A stretch of DNA of 64,000 nucleotides, taken from Streptomyces marispadix. GTDB lineage: Bacteria; Actinomycetota; Actinomycetes; Streptomycetales; Streptomycetaceae. The stretch lies in NCBI RefSeq assembly GCF_022524345.1, contig NZ_JAKWJU010000002.1, positions 4,998,501-5,062,500 on the forward strand, written 5' to 3'. A program made the translations under genes and the position numbers. Below, one piece after another: positions 54,601 to 62,780 of this stretch (within the stretch, counting starts at the first letter, position 1; the number at the start of each line of letters is the position of its first letter). The notes under the pieces are model-generated. The model was not told the DNA's origin. It saw only the letters and a list, made by a program, of their open reading frames with translations, and searched no databases.

Positions 54601-54915
54601 CGGCGGCGGCCGACGCACCGACGCCGATCTTCGAGTCGATCGAGTCCAACTGGTTCCGTGCTTCGGCGTCGGCACCCCCGCCGCCCGCGCAGCGGGAGTC
54701 GCCCGAGGCGGAGCGCCCCTCCTCCCCGCACGCACCGCGGCCCGGGCAGCCGGCCTCCGCCGTGCCGCCGATGCCGCAGCGCCACGCGTCGAACTCGTCG
54801 CACGCTGCGCACTCGTCGCACGGCGGCGAGACCGGCGCGCACTGGGGCGCCTCGCCCAACGACGAGCGATGGCGCCGCGCGGAGCAGGTCCGCCAGCCCG
54901 CCGCGGGAGGAGTGA
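51610..54915 (+). CDS. conservon sensor kinase-like protein CvnA, first copy, frame broken
   Basis: Component A of a conservon, a membrane complex in which a kinase-like protein signals with Roadblock, DUF742 and GTPase partners. A membrane helix (LVSLLALPVVAATTLGALRI), a nitrate-sensing-type extracytoplasmic domain, a second helix (AVILLVLGISLVGAFVVARS), HAMP, a putative phospho-His in LFKLDHLATRMRRNGENLL and an HATPase domain (LVNDLVHLLAELLENATSF, EIHDTGIGLSPEDL) precede a long disordered tail with FxRP repeats. Near 54600 the frame changes to arginine-rich nonsense; the true tail continues one frame over to 55130. The 5' end is also suspect: the expected start VQGRFKRDGSAA (GTG 51551) is in another frame. 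Confidence 0.8.
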   Translation: MTDRGSTPQRAQQSGPTAAVHEEDGAATNRPAVKSDAKGAEQRLRTPPGPGSRAALRNWRISTRLVSLLALPVVAATTLGALRIQDSLGNVDQLDNMKLLTEMTEQATELASALQEERDRSAGPLTATGDSKDDTVVGPREKTDQSFQAFKEATADIDGSDRSMAGVQSTVLDITRQLTAIKNIRERAYDNPSSVSQTVNSYNQLIDSLLSLSQDMAQATNNSEMIQSTRALASFSTAKEYASIQRAIISAGLARKGGPELSESDRLYAKTAAESESASLGSFNQIYGEERASALTKPLDGGVVNITLADKYRDRVLNNPDGIKSENRSYPDWYDQDRSKIDEMGKIESTLLSQMEQQARELRSDAQREAFINGAVILLVLGISLVGAFVVARSMVRSLRRLQDTAQDVARKRLPELVRQMSESEPQDVDTSVESVGVHSRDEIGKVASAFDDVHREAVRLAGEQALLRGNVNAMFTNLSRRSQGLIQRQLSLISELESREADPDQLSSLFKLDHLATRMRRNGENLLVLAGEEPGRRWTRPVPLVDVLRAAASEVEQYERIELNSVPATEVAGRVVNDLVHLLAELLENATSFSSPQTKVKVTGHALPDGRVLVEIHDTGIGLSPEDLSAINERLASPPTVDVSVSRRMGLFVVGRLSLRHGIRIQLRPSDSGGTTALVMLPVDVAQGGAQSPQGAKGKPGASGGPGGGPSVPKGAGLAAALQRGPGGGPGGGAPKLPTRQVGGGESRPALPGSDVPVGAGSGQGDGGAPATDFFSDSGQGKGGQDRQGPGAGRPNRQIPPLPQRTGPAGALPGGGAAGGQGGSDTGEFERPDWGGSSGPWERESQSTGEYAAPQSGSDTGEFARPQSSSDTGQFARPRSGSDTGEFPRPQSPSDTGEFKRPEPGGPSDTSQFMRPQEWSQPRPSWASASGPAEDGPRGHDESDSSETGEFARPGYTGASSGGQGAAPGREQQDEQAQDGQETSYDPDFGIPTGPPRRRPTHRRRSSSRSSPTGSVLRRRHPRRPRSGSRPRRSAPPPRTHRGPGSRPPPCRRCRSATRRTRRTLRTRRTAARPARTGAPRPTTSDGAARSRSASPPREE
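54082..54474 (+). repeat. repeats coding for SDTGEFxRP in CvnA
   Basis: Seven copies of a (G/S/P)SDTG(E/Q)F(A/E/K/P/M)RP unit lie in the disordered tail of the first CvnA (SDTGEFERP, SDTGEFARP, SDTGQFARP, SDTGEFPRP, SDTGEFKRP, SDTSQFMRP, SETGEFARP), with one degenerate relative (STGEYAAP). Confidence 0.85.
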
Positions 54916-55130
54916 CGACTTCGGGCTTGCCGCGGCGCGTGCCCAGGGCCAATCTGGTTGCGGGCACCGCCCAGCAGCAGTCCTCCGCACAAGCAGGACC
55001 CCAGGTTTCGCGTGCACCCGATGACGTCCGCGGCAGGCTGACGAACCTCCGTCGCGGCATCCAACAGGGCCGACAAGCCGGTACGACGAACGGCCGCGGC
55101 ATAGGCCCCCATTACCAGCAGGAGCGTTAG
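54600..55130 (+). pseudogene. out-of-frame C-terminal end of the first CvnA
   Basis: In this frame the sequence reads AADAPTPIFESIESNWFRAS and later NDERWRRAEQVRQPAAGGVT, TSGLPRRVPRANLVAGTA and VSRAPDDVRGRLTNLRRG, ending in YQQER. The second CvnA has the same end in its single intact frame (NDERWSRAGRLRD, SGLPRRVPRANLVAGTA, VRGRLSNLHRG, YDQER). One base appears to be missing in the GC-rich tract at about 54594-54608. It ends directly before cvnB. Confidence 0.85.
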
Positions 55131-55553
55131 TTGAGTCCGATGAGCCAGGCGGCGCAGAATCTGAACTGGTTGATCACCAACTTCGTGGACAACACCCCAG
55201 GTGTGTCGCACACGGTGGTGGTCTCCGCGGACGGCCTCCTTCTGGCCATGTCCGAGGGATTCCCGCGCGACCGTGCCGACCAGTTGGCGGCGGTCGCTTC
55301 CGGGCTGACCTCTCTGACCGCGGGTGCCTCCCGGATATTCGAGGGAGGCCCCGTCAACCAGACGGTGGTGGAGATGGAGCGCGGCTTCCTCTTCATCATG
55401 TCCATCTCCGACGGCTCGTCGCTGGCCGTCCTCGCCCATCCGGAGGCTGACATCGGTCTCATCGGATACGAGATGGCACTACTGGTAGACCGCGCGGGAA
55501 CCGTCCTCACCCCTGACGTACGCGCTGAACTTCAGGGGAGCATCCTCAACTGA
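55131..55553 (+). CDS. conservon Roadblock/LC7 protein CvnB, first copy
   Basis: The 140-residue Roadblock/LC7-domain protein is the B component, thought to modulate the GTPase CvnD. It is recognisable from SQAAQNLNWLITNFVDNTPG and VVVSADGLLLAMSEGFPRD. It begins with TTG immediately after the shifted CvnA stop, with GGAG six bases upstream; the second conservon has GTG at the equivalent place, supporting this start over the ATG three codons in. It differs from the second CvnB at only 4 positions. Confidence 0.93.
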   Translation: MSPMSQAAQNLNWLITNFVDNTPGVSHTVVVSADGLLLAMSEGFPRDRADQLAAVASGLTSLTAGASRIFEGGPVNQTVVEMERGFLFIMSISDGSSLAVLAHPEADIGLIGYEMALLVDRAGTVLTPDVRAELQGSILN

Positions 55554-55627
55554 TCTGAAAGCTCCCCCTACATGAGCCACCTCAGTCCGTTATCAGACCC
55601 CGACCTCATGCCTCGTCCGGAGGAGCC

Positions 55628-56038
55628 ATGACCCCGCCAGCCTCGCCCGGCCCGTACGGTGCCCCATACCAGCACGCACCGTACGGAGGTGAGGGCGACC
55701 AGCCGCTGGTGCGCCCTTATGCGATGACGGGTGGCCGAACCAGGCCGCGGTACCAGCTCGCCATCGAAGCACTGGTGAGCACGAGCGCCGACCCGGTCCA
55801 ACTTCAGGGTCTGCTCCCGGAGCACCAGCGCATCTGCCACCTGTGCCGTGAGGTCAAGTCGGTCGCGGAGGTCTCCGCCCTGCTCGCGATACCGCTGGGC
55901 GTGGCCCGGATCCTGGTCGCCGATCTCGCCGAGGCCGGAATGGTGGCCATCCACCAGCCCGGCGGCGGCTCCGAGCCCGGCGGCGCGCCAGATGTGACGT
56001 TGCTCGAAAGGGTGCTCAGTGGACTTCGCAAGCTCTAG
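55628..56038 (+). CDS. conservon DUF742 protein CvnC, first copy
   Basis: A 136-residue DUF742 protein with a short Pro/Gly/Tyr-rich start and the conserved core QPLVRPYAMTGGRTRPRYQL, ICHLCREVKSVAEVSALL and PLGVARILVADLAEAGMV, which resembles a winged-helix fold. In conservons it is the C component, between Roadblock and GTPase. GGAGGAG precedes the ATG. Its end overlaps the cvnD start by 20 bases, so translation is coupled. Confidence 0.93.
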   Translation: MTPPASPGPYGAPYQHAPYGGEGDQPLVRPYAMTGGRTRPRYQLAIEALVSTSADPVQLQGLLPEHQRICHLCREVKSVAEVSALLAIPLGVARILVADLAEAGMVAIHQPGGGSEPGGAPDVTLLERVLSGLRKL

Positions 56039-56639
56039 CCCGCAGGCGGGCCAGATGGTGGGTTACGGAGCAGGAGCCCCGGCCCCGAGCCGTTCGACGA
56101 CCTCCGCGAAGATCGTGGTGGCCGGCGGCTTCGGCGTGGGCAAGACGACCTTCGTCGGTGCGGTCTCCGAGATCAATCCGCTCCGTACGGAAGCGGTGAT
56201 GACGTCGGCGTCCGCGGGCATCGACGATCTGACTCACACCGGCGGCAAGACCACCACGACGGTGGCCATGGACTTCGGCCGCATCACGCTGGACGACGAC
56301 CTGATCCTGTACCTGTTCGGTACGCCCGGGCAGGATCGTTTCTGGTTCATGTGGGACGACTTGGTCCGTGGCGCCATCGGCGCGGTGGTCCTCGTCGACA
56401 CCCGGCGTCTGGCGGACTGCTTCCCTGCGGTCGACTACTTCGAGAACTCGGGCCTGCCGTTCATCATCGCGCTGAACGGCTTCGACGGGCATCAGCCCTA
56501 CACGCCCGAAGAGGTACGTGAGGCACTTCAGATCGGGCCCGACGCCCCGATCATCACGACGGACGCCCGGCATCGCGCCGAGGCGAAGAGCGCACTGATC
56601 ACGCTCGTCGAGCACGCTCTGCTCGCCAGGCTGAAGTGA
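56019..56639 (+). CDS. conservon GTPase CvnD, first copy
   Basis: A 206-residue Ras-like small GTPase, the output part of the conservon. The P-loop is GGFGVGKTTF, the G3 region is LFGTPGQDRFWFMW, and the G4 position reads ALNGFDG rather than the usual NKxD, as I recall for this family. The GTG at 56019 lies inside the cvnC end. An N-terminal extension of ~28 residues (Gly/Ala/Pro-rich) is longer than in the second copy; from STTSAK onward the two differ at about 8 positions. Confidence 0.93.
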   Translation: MDFASSSPQAGQMVGYGAGAPAPSRSTTSAKIVVAGGFGVGKTTFVGAVSEINPLRTEAVMTSASAGIDDLTHTGGKTTTTVAMDFGRITLDDDLILYLFGTPGQDRFWFMWDDLVRGAIGAVVLVDTRRLADCFPAVDYFENSGLPFIIALNGFDGHQPYTPEEVREALQIGPDAPIITTDARHRAEAKSALITLVEHALLARLK

Positions 56640-56644
56640 GCGCG

Positions 56645-56677
56645 GCGCCCGGCCGGTCGAGCCGCCGGCCGGTGCGC
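56645..56677 (+). terminator. hairpin terminator after the first conservon
   Basis: GCGCCCGGCCGG pairs with CCGGCCGG-T-GCGC (12 pairs, one bulged T) with an 8-base loop, starting six bases after the stop. Confidence 0.72.
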
Positions 56678-57160
56678 TGAGCGATGCGCGGGCCGAGCAA
56701 TGCGCGGGCCGGGTACGCGGGTTCGAGGTTCGGTGCGCGGACCTGGCGTGCGGGCCGGTGTTCAGGCCCGATCGCCCAGGCTTGCACGCCGGTTCGAGCC
56801 GGGGCCCGAGCCGGGTCCGACGAGCCGGAGCCGGGCGGCAGCGGACCGCCCGGCTGTCCCCGTGCGTTCTTGAGCTCTGTTTGAGGTTCATAACGTTTCG
56901 ACAGTGAATTACGCCGGCGTGAACACGGCTGGCGAGCAAAAGGCTTCACTCTGCTCACAAATCCTGGACCATTCGCACCTCTTGACCCCCTATGCCCTTT
57001 TTCGGAGGGCTGTCGGGCGCTCGTACCGGCCTCGCTGAAGTGTTTGGCTGACGCCGCCCTGACGTGCTGAAATGCGCTGAACTCAGCAGTAGCGAGTTGG
57101 CACGTCGCCGGCCCGTGGACGTCGTTTACGGACACCGGGGGTCAAGAGGTGAGGAGTCGC
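56678..57160 (+). other. intergenic region before the second conservon
   Basis: No gene is supported. The first part has short repeats (ATGCGCGGGCCG at 56683 and 56700). From about 56865 to 57010 it is clearly richer in A+T, with TTGAGC, TTGAGG and TTGACC hexamers, so the promoter of the second conservon likely lies there; no matching -10 is compelling. Confidence 0.45.
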
Positions 57161-60100
57161 GTGAGGCGAAGCAAGACGGGCGCTGCGACAGGTCCCCGGG
57201 TGGAGTCGCGAGGCAACTTCACGCCGCCGTCGCGGGTTTCGGTGACATCCGACCTGTCCGACGGGCCGGGGGGCGGCCGCAGAAGCCGCTTCGCGGTACG
57301 CAACTGGCGGGTGCGTACGAGGCTTTACGCGATCCTCCTCATCCCCGTGGCAGTGGGCCTCGTCTTCGGCGGCTTCCGCGTCAACGACTCGATAGGCACC
57401 TGGAACGAGGCCGAGGACGCACAGCGCACCGCCGAACTCGTCCGCGCCGCCGCCACTTACGGCAACGCCATCATCGACGAGCGCGACCGCACCGCGGCAC
57501 CGCTGCTGGCGGGGCGCCGTAACGATCCGGCAGTGGACCGGGCCCGCAAGGTCACCGACCGGGCCAAGAAGGACTTCGACCGCGCCGCGGAGGCCATGCC
57601 GGACAAGCCGGGCCTCAAACGGCGTCTCGCGGTCTTCCGCAAGGTCGAGCCCAAACTGGGCCCCCTGCGCGCGACCGCCTACAGCCAGCGCCTCGGGGGC
57701 GTGCAGACCGAGGAGGGCTACGTCGAGGTCCAGCACCCGCTGATGGAGTTCTCCAACGAACTCGGCTTCGGCACCGGCAACATCACCTCCTACGGCCGCA
57801 CCGTCTACTCGGTGTCCCTGGGCAAGGCCGCCCAGTCGCTGGAGCGTTCCATCGGCATGCACCTGCTGCTGCGTCCCGGCCCGGACAAGGCCGACACCAA
57901 GCGGCAGCACACCGCGCTGACCTCCTACGCGTATCTCGAACGCATCGCCATGGAGGAGTACGTCGGCGGCGGCCGTCCCGCGGACGTGAAGCTGCTCAAG
58001 CAGGAGACCGCCAAGGCAGCCGCCGAGGGCAAGACCCGCGCGGCCAAGGCGAAGGCCGAAGCGACCGCGGCGGGCAAGGAGTTCGTGCCGCCGCCGCCGA
58101 CGGAGCAGGCGATCCCCCTGATCGTCTCCGGTGCGAAGGAGAAGGCGCTCGCCGCCAAGGGAGTCACGCCCGAGAGCTGGTTCGCGACGAGCACCGGCAA
58201 GTTCGACGCCTACCGTGCCGTCGAGAAGGAACTGGCCGACAAGGCCGTGGACGAGACGGCGCAGATCTCCGACGACGCCGCACGCGACGCCCTGATCAAC
58301 GGCCTCATCGTCCTGGTCGCCCTGCTGATCGCCTTCTTCCTCGCCGGCATGATGGCCCGCTCGATGAGCCGCAGCATGGGCAGTCTGCGTACCGCCGCCT
58401 TCGACATCGCCGAACAGCGACTGCCGATGCTCGTCGACCAGCTCTCCCGTACCGACCCCGGACGTGTCGACACCCGCGTCGCGCCCATCCCGATCGACAG
58501 CACCGACGAGATCGGCGAAGTCGCCCGCGCCTTCGACCAGGTGCACCGCGAGGCCGTGCGTCTCGCCGCCGAACAGGCGCTGCTGCGCGGCAACGTCAGC
58601 GCGATCTTCACCAACCTCTCCAGCCGCAATCAGGGCCTCATCGAGCGTCAACTGGGCCTGATCTCCGACCTGGAGAACAACGAGGCCGACCCGGACCAGC
58701 TCGAAAGCCTCTTCCGGCTGGATCACCTGGCGACCCGTATGCGCCGCAACGGCGAGAACCTTCTCGTGCTCGCCGGCGAGGAGCCGGGCCGTAGCTGGAA
58801 CGAGCCCGTGCCGCTGGTCGACATCCTGCGCGCGGCCTCCTCCGAGGTGGAGCACTACGAGCGCATCGAGCTCTCCGGCATCCCCGAGACCGAGATCCAC
58901 GGCCAGGTCGTCAACGACCTGGTGCATCTCCTCGCCGAACTCCTCGAGAACGCGACATCGTTCTCGTCCCCGCAGACCAAGGTCGACGTCACCGCGACCC
59001 GGCTGCCCGACGAACGAGTCGTCATCGAGATCCACGACAAGGGCGTCGGACTGACCGCGGAGGACTTCGCGGACATCAACCACAAGCTCGCCAACCCGCC
59101 GACGGTCGACGCCAGTCTGGCCCGCCGCATGGGCCTCTACGTCGTCGGGCGTCTCGCCGACCGCCACGGCATCCGCGTCCAGCTACGGCCCTCCGGCGAG
59201 CAGATCGGCACGACGTGCCTGGTCATGCTGCCCGAGGGGATCACGCAGGGCGGCGGCGGAGAGGAAGAGGGCTACGAGGACTTCACCGTCTCCCGCATCA
59301 TGCCGGAGGCGCCCCTGCCGCCCGCTCCGCCCGAGCAGTCGGCGTACGGACGCGGGCAGTTGCCGTCGCCGCGCTCCGCAGGCGAACTCGGCTACGGGGG
59401 CAGCGGATACGACGTCCCCGACGACCTCTCCTCGCTCGGTCCCGTGAATCCGGCCGGGCGCGCGCAGTTCCGCGACGAACGCCGTGAGGCGCTGGAGTAC
59501 GGGGGCCGCGACGAGCCGGGCCACCCGGGCGAGGTGCCCGACGGCACGGGAGAACCGCGGCCGTGGCAGGACGCCTTCGGTGCCCGCGACGCCGGGGAGG
59601 CCCAACAGGACGGCGGCGCACGGCAGTTCCCGCAGAGCGGCGACTCCCGGGAGCCCGGGGGCCGGCAGGGGCTCCCGTCCCGGCCGCACTTCCCCGACAG
59701 CCTGTCGTTCCCCGGTTTCACCGGGGAGCAGCGTGAGCAGGAGCCCGACCAGCGGCGACAGGAGCCGGAACAGCCGCGTACGCAGCCGGGCCTCCCCTCG
59801 CGTCCCCTCTCTCCCTACGGGGAGCCACAGCAGCCGACGGATCGCCAACTGCCTCCGCAGGCCGAGCAGTTGTCCTCCGGCGGTACGTCCTACGCCTCCC
59901 CGGACGCAGAAGCGGAATCCGGTACGGGCGTTCACGAGAATGGGCGTGACCGCGTAGGCTTCGATCGTCCGGGCCCCGCCCCGAGCAGTTATCGCACCAC
60001 GACCGGCGCCGGTCTGCCGCGCCGGGAGGCGAAGCGATCACGGCAAGTGGGCGGACCGGCTGAGCAACACCAGCAGCACCAGCCTCAACCGGAACCTTCC

Positions 60101-60400
60101 GAGGATTGGCGCAACGCCAACGACGAGCGCTGGAGCCGGGCCGGCCGGCTGCGTGATCCGCAGTCCAGTGGGATCACTTCATCCGGCCTTCCCCGGCGGG
60201 TGCCCAGGGCCAACCTGGTCGCGGGCACCGCCGAAGCGAACCCCCCGGGAGGCCCCATGGTCTCCCGCGCACCCGAGGACGTCCGCGGCAGGCTGAGCAA
60301 CCTCCATCGCGGAGTTCGCCGAGGGCGCGGTGCGGGTGACGCCTCCCAGAATGACCGACAGGGCTTCGGCCCCGGCAGCACCTACGATCAGGAGCGTTAG
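57161..60400 (+). CDS. conservon sensor kinase-like protein CvnA, second copy
   Basis: A 1079-residue intact CvnA. The two membrane helices are at about 55-75 (LYAILLIPVAVGLVFGGFRV) and 380-400 (LINGLIVLVALLIAFFLAGM), flanking an extracytoplasmic nitrate-sensing-type domain. HAMP follows, then the putative phospho-His in LFRLDHLATRMRRNGENLL and the HATPase domain (LVNDLVHLLAELLENATSF, EIHDKGVGLT). The last ~380 residues are disordered, rich in Pro, Gln and Arg, ending with SGLPRRVPRANLVAGTA and a basic tail. GTG at 57161 sits behind GAGGTGAGGAG; another GTG four codons earlier is possible. The catalytic half is close to the first CvnA, the sensor half is not. Confidence 0.92.
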   Translation: MRRSKTGAATGPRVESRGNFTPPSRVSVTSDLSDGPGGGRRSRFAVRNWRVRTRLYAILLIPVAVGLVFGGFRVNDSIGTWNEAEDAQRTAELVRAAATYGNAIIDERDRTAAPLLAGRRNDPAVDRARKVTDRAKKDFDRAAEAMPDKPGLKRRLAVFRKVEPKLGPLRATAYSQRLGGVQTEEGYVEVQHPLMEFSNELGFGTGNITSYGRTVYSVSLGKAAQSLERSIGMHLLLRPGPDKADTKRQHTALTSYAYLERIAMEEYVGGGRPADVKLLKQETAKAAAEGKTRAAKAKAEATAAGKEFVPPPPTEQAIPLIVSGAKEKALAAKGVTPESWFATSTGKFDAYRAVEKELADKAVDETAQISDDAARDALINGLIVLVALLIAFFLAGMMARSMSRSMGSLRTAAFDIAEQRLPMLVDQLSRTDPGRVDTRVAPIPIDSTDEIGEVARAFDQVHREAVRLAAEQALLRGNVSAIFTNLSSRNQGLIERQLGLISDLENNEADPDQLESLFRLDHLATRMRRNGENLLVLAGEEPGRSWNEPVPLVDILRAASSEVEHYERIELSGIPETEIHGQVVNDLVHLLAELLENATSFSSPQTKVDVTATRLPDERVVIEIHDKGVGLTAEDFADINHKLANPPTVDASLARRMGLYVVGRLADRHGIRVQLRPSGEQIGTTCLVMLPEGITQGGGGEEEGYEDFTVSRIMPEAPLPPAPPEQSAYGRGQLPSPRSAGELGYGGSGYDVPDDLSSLGPVNPAGRAQFRDERREALEYGGRDEPGHPGEVPDGTGEPRPWQDAFGARDAGEAQQDGGARQFPQSGDSREPGGRQGLPSRPHFPDSLSFPGFTGEQREQEPDQRRQEPEQPRTQPGLPSRPLSPYGEPQQPTDRQLPPQAEQLSSGGTSYASPDAEAESGTGVHENGRDRVGFDRPGPAPSSYRTTTGAGLPRREAKRSRQVGGPAEQHQQHQPQPEPSEDWRNANDERWSRAGRLRDPQSSGITSSGLPRRVPRANLVAGTAEANPPGGPMVSRAPEDVRGRLSNLHRGVRRGRGAGDASQNDRQGFGPGSTYDQER

Positions 60401-60401
60401 T

Positions 60402-60824
60402 GTGAGCCCGATGAGCCAGGCGGCGCAGAACCTGAACTGGTTGATCACCAACTTCGTGGACAACACCCCAGGTGTGTCCCACACGGTGGTGGTCTCCGCG
60501 GACGGACTTCTGCTCGCGATGTCCGAGGGCTTCCCGCGCGACCGCGCCGACCAGTTGGCGGCCGTCGCGTCCGGGCTGACCTCACTCACAGCCGGAGCCT
60601 CCCGGATCTTCGAGGGCGGCGGCGTGAACCAGACGGTTGTGGAGATGGAGCGAGGATTTCTCTTCATCATGTCCATCTCGGACGGTTCCTCACTCGCGGT
60701 TCTTGCACACCCAGAGGCCGACATCGGCCTCGTGGGGTACGAAATGGCACTTCTCGTCGATCGCGCCGGTACGGTCCTGACCCCGGATCTCCGTGCCGAA
60801 CTGCAAGGAAGCCTGCTGAACTAG
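60402..60824 (+). CDS. conservon Roadblock/LC7 protein CvnB, second copy
   Basis: A 140-residue Roadblock/LC7 protein differing from the first copy at four positions (Pro/Gly, Ile/Val, Val/Leu, Ile/Leu). It starts with GTG one base after the CvnA stop, with GGAG nine bases before. As in other conservons it is expected to bind the GTPase and CvnA. Confidence 0.93.
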   Translation: MSPMSQAAQNLNWLITNFVDNTPGVSHTVVVSADGLLLAMSEGFPRDRADQLAAVASGLTSLTAGASRIFEGGGVNQTVVEMERGFLFIMSISDGSSLAVLAHPEADIGLVGYEMALLVDRAGTVLTPDLRAELQGSLLN

Positions 60825-60960
60825 TTCTCAACCGGCAGACAGGCAGTGCGCGTTGCGCCCGAGCGCCATAAAGTGCGGAGGTGCGGAGCCCGCTGACGGT
60901 GGCGCCGGATCAGGACGGAACAATGTGTGGCCCGCACGTCCGTGAGTCGGAGGAGGAGAC

Positions 60961-61632
60961 ATGACAATGCCCCCAGGCGGCCCGTCGTCGTACGGCAACG
61001 GTCATGGGAACGGGCGGCCGAAGCGTTTCAACTTCCCCTCCACGCCCAGCCGGCATGCCGCTCCGCAGCAGCCCGGAGACCAGCCGCAGGGGCAGGCTCA
61101 GCCACCGCAGCAGCAGCCGCCACCGCCGCCGCGGCGCCGGCAGCCGTCCCGTTACGACGAGGGGCTCTACGACTCCTCGCGCTACGGGGAGTACGAGCGC
61201 CGCCAGTTCGAGCAGTCGCCGCCGCCGCGCATCCAGCCCGTGCAGCCTCAGCCGCGCAAGGAGCCCGCCCCGAGCGGGCGCAGCGAGCAGCAGCCGCTGG
61301 TGCGCCCGTACGCCATGACGGGTGGACGGACCCGTCCCCGGTACCAGCTCGCCATCGAGGCGCTGGTGCACACCTCGGCCGAACCCGCCAGGCTCCAGGG
61401 CCAGTTGCCCGAGCACCAGCGGATCTGCCGCCTGTGCTACGAGATCAAATCGGTAGCTGAGATCTCGGCACTTCTCACCATTCCCCTCGGCGTCGCCCGT
61501 ATCCTCGTCGCCGACCTGGCCGAAGCGGGTCTCGTCGCCATCCACCAGCCTGGCGGCGACGACGCCAACTCCGACGGCCAGCCAGACGTGACACTGCTCG
61601 AAAGGGTGCTCAGTGGACTTCGGAAGCTCTAG
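60961..61632 (+). CDS. conservon DUF742 protein CvnC, second copy
   Basis: A 223-residue DUF742 protein. The conserved core (QPLVRPYAMTGGRTRPRYQL, ICRLCYEIKSVAEISALL, PLGVARILVADLAEAGLV) is nearly the same as in the first copy, but a ~110-residue Gln/Pro/Arg/Tyr-rich extension precedes it. GGAGGAG stands before the ATG. The last 20 bases overlap cvnD. Confidence 0.93.
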   Translation: MTMPPGGPSSYGNGHGNGRPKRFNFPSTPSRHAAPQQPGDQPQGQAQPPQQQPPPPPRRRQPSRYDEGLYDSSRYGEYERRQFEQSPPPRIQPVQPQPRKEPAPSGRSEQQPLVRPYAMTGGRTRPRYQLAIEALVHTSAEPARLQGQLPEHQRICRLCYEIKSVAEISALLTIPLGVARILVADLAEAGLVAIHQPGGDDANSDGQPDVTLLERVLSGLRKL

Positions 61633-62197
61633 CGGCGGCGCTGCTGCCCGTTCCACCACCTCCGCGAAGATCGTGGTGGCTGGCGGATTCGGTGTGGGCA
61701 AGACGACCTTCGTCGGTGCCGTGTCGGAGATCAATCCGCTGCGCACGGAAGCCGTGATGACGTCGGCGTCGGCGGGTATCGACGATCTGTCGCACACCGC
61801 CGACAAGACCACCACCACGGTGGCCATGGACTTCGGCCGCATCACCCTCGACCAGGACCTGATCCTCTACCTGTTCGGTACGCCCGGTCAGGACCGCTTC
61901 TGGTTCATGTGGGACGACCTGGTGCGAGGCGCGATCGGTGCCGTCGTCCTCGTCGACACCCGGCGTCTCGCCGACTGCTTCCCGGCCGTCGACTACTTCG
62001 AGAACTCCGGCCTTCCCTTTGTGATCGCGCTCAACGGCTTCGACGGGCACCAGCCCTACACCCCCGAGGAAGTGCGCGAGGCCCTCCAGATCGGCCCGGA
62101 CGCCCCGATCATCACCACGGACGCGCGCCACCGTGCGGACGCGAAGAGCGCGCTGATCACGCTGGTCGAGCATGCGCTGATGGCACGGCTGCGCTGA
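61613..62197 (+). CDS. conservon GTPase CvnD, second copy
   Basis: A 194-residue GTPase with the same P-loop, GTPGQDRFW and ALNGFDG motifs as the first copy. The N-terminus before STTSAK is only about 13 residues. It is the last gene of the second conservon and is followed by a strong hairpin. Confidence 0.93.
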   Translation: MDFGSSSGGAAARSTTSAKIVVAGGFGVGKTTFVGAVSEINPLRTEAVMTSASAGIDDLSHTADKTTTTVAMDFGRITLDQDLILYLFGTPGQDRFWFMWDDLVRGAIGAVVLVDTRRLADCFPAVDYFENSGLPFVIALNGFDGHQPYTPEEVREALQIGPDAPIITTDARHRADAKSALITLVEHALMARLR

Positions 62198-62255
62198 TAC
62201 GCCTCCCGGCGGGCAGCCGTGGGTCCGGCCCACGTCGTCTCCGGGCGCGCACCGC

Positions 62256-62293
62256 ACGACCAAGAGCCGGACCTCGGGTCCGGCTCTCGTCGT
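62256..62293 (+). terminator. hairpin terminator after the second conservon
   Basis: AGAGCCGGACC (62263-62273) pairs perfectly with GGTCCGGCTCT (62277-62287); ACGAC/GTCGT outside can extend it. Confidence 0.82.
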
Positions 62294-62780
62294 GTTCTCA
62301 CCCCATGGGGGCCCGCACCCCAACTACCACGTGGCACACGTCAGTTCGGGCATACGGCCCGACATTGACGGCATGCCCGCACGGGCCCCTGGGCGGAGCC
62401 CGGTCCGCCTGCCCGCGCCCCGGGGCACCTCTCTCCCGCCGCGACGGCGCTCGTCCACGACGAGCGGGCCCGGCAGTTGGGCACGGCGCTGTCCGATGGC
62501 GGGGCCGCGGCGGCCGGTCATGTTGCGCGATGCCGGGTACCCGCTTGCCCGCCGCAGGCGCCCCGGGCTAGGCGCAGCCCCCACCGTGGCCTGCCCGTGC
62601 CGAAGGCGCGCCCCGCAGGTCCGCCCCGCACGTCCCGGCCGGGAGCTGGCCGGGGGCGAGGCCCGGGCCCGGGGCGGGAGCCCCGGCGGGGAAGACGGGG
62701 GCGGAGCCCCCGCCGCCCCGCATCGCATACGCTGGGGCGTCGTCACCCCGTCCGGCCATATCCGAAGGGCAGCCCGACCC
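62294..62780 (+). other. very GC-rich non-coding stretch upstream of the FAH-family gene
   Basis: No gene is supported; the open frames are arginine-rich. It contains several short palindromic GC elements (for example GGGGGCGGAGCCCCCGCC near 62697-62715) of the kind scattered through Streptomyces genomes. TACGCT at 62728-62733 is a possible -10 for the next gene. Confidence 0.45.

Noticed and set aside
56715..56740. GGTTCGAGGTTCGG resembling a tRNA T-loop
   Set aside because: No acceptor, anticodon or D stem can be formed around it.
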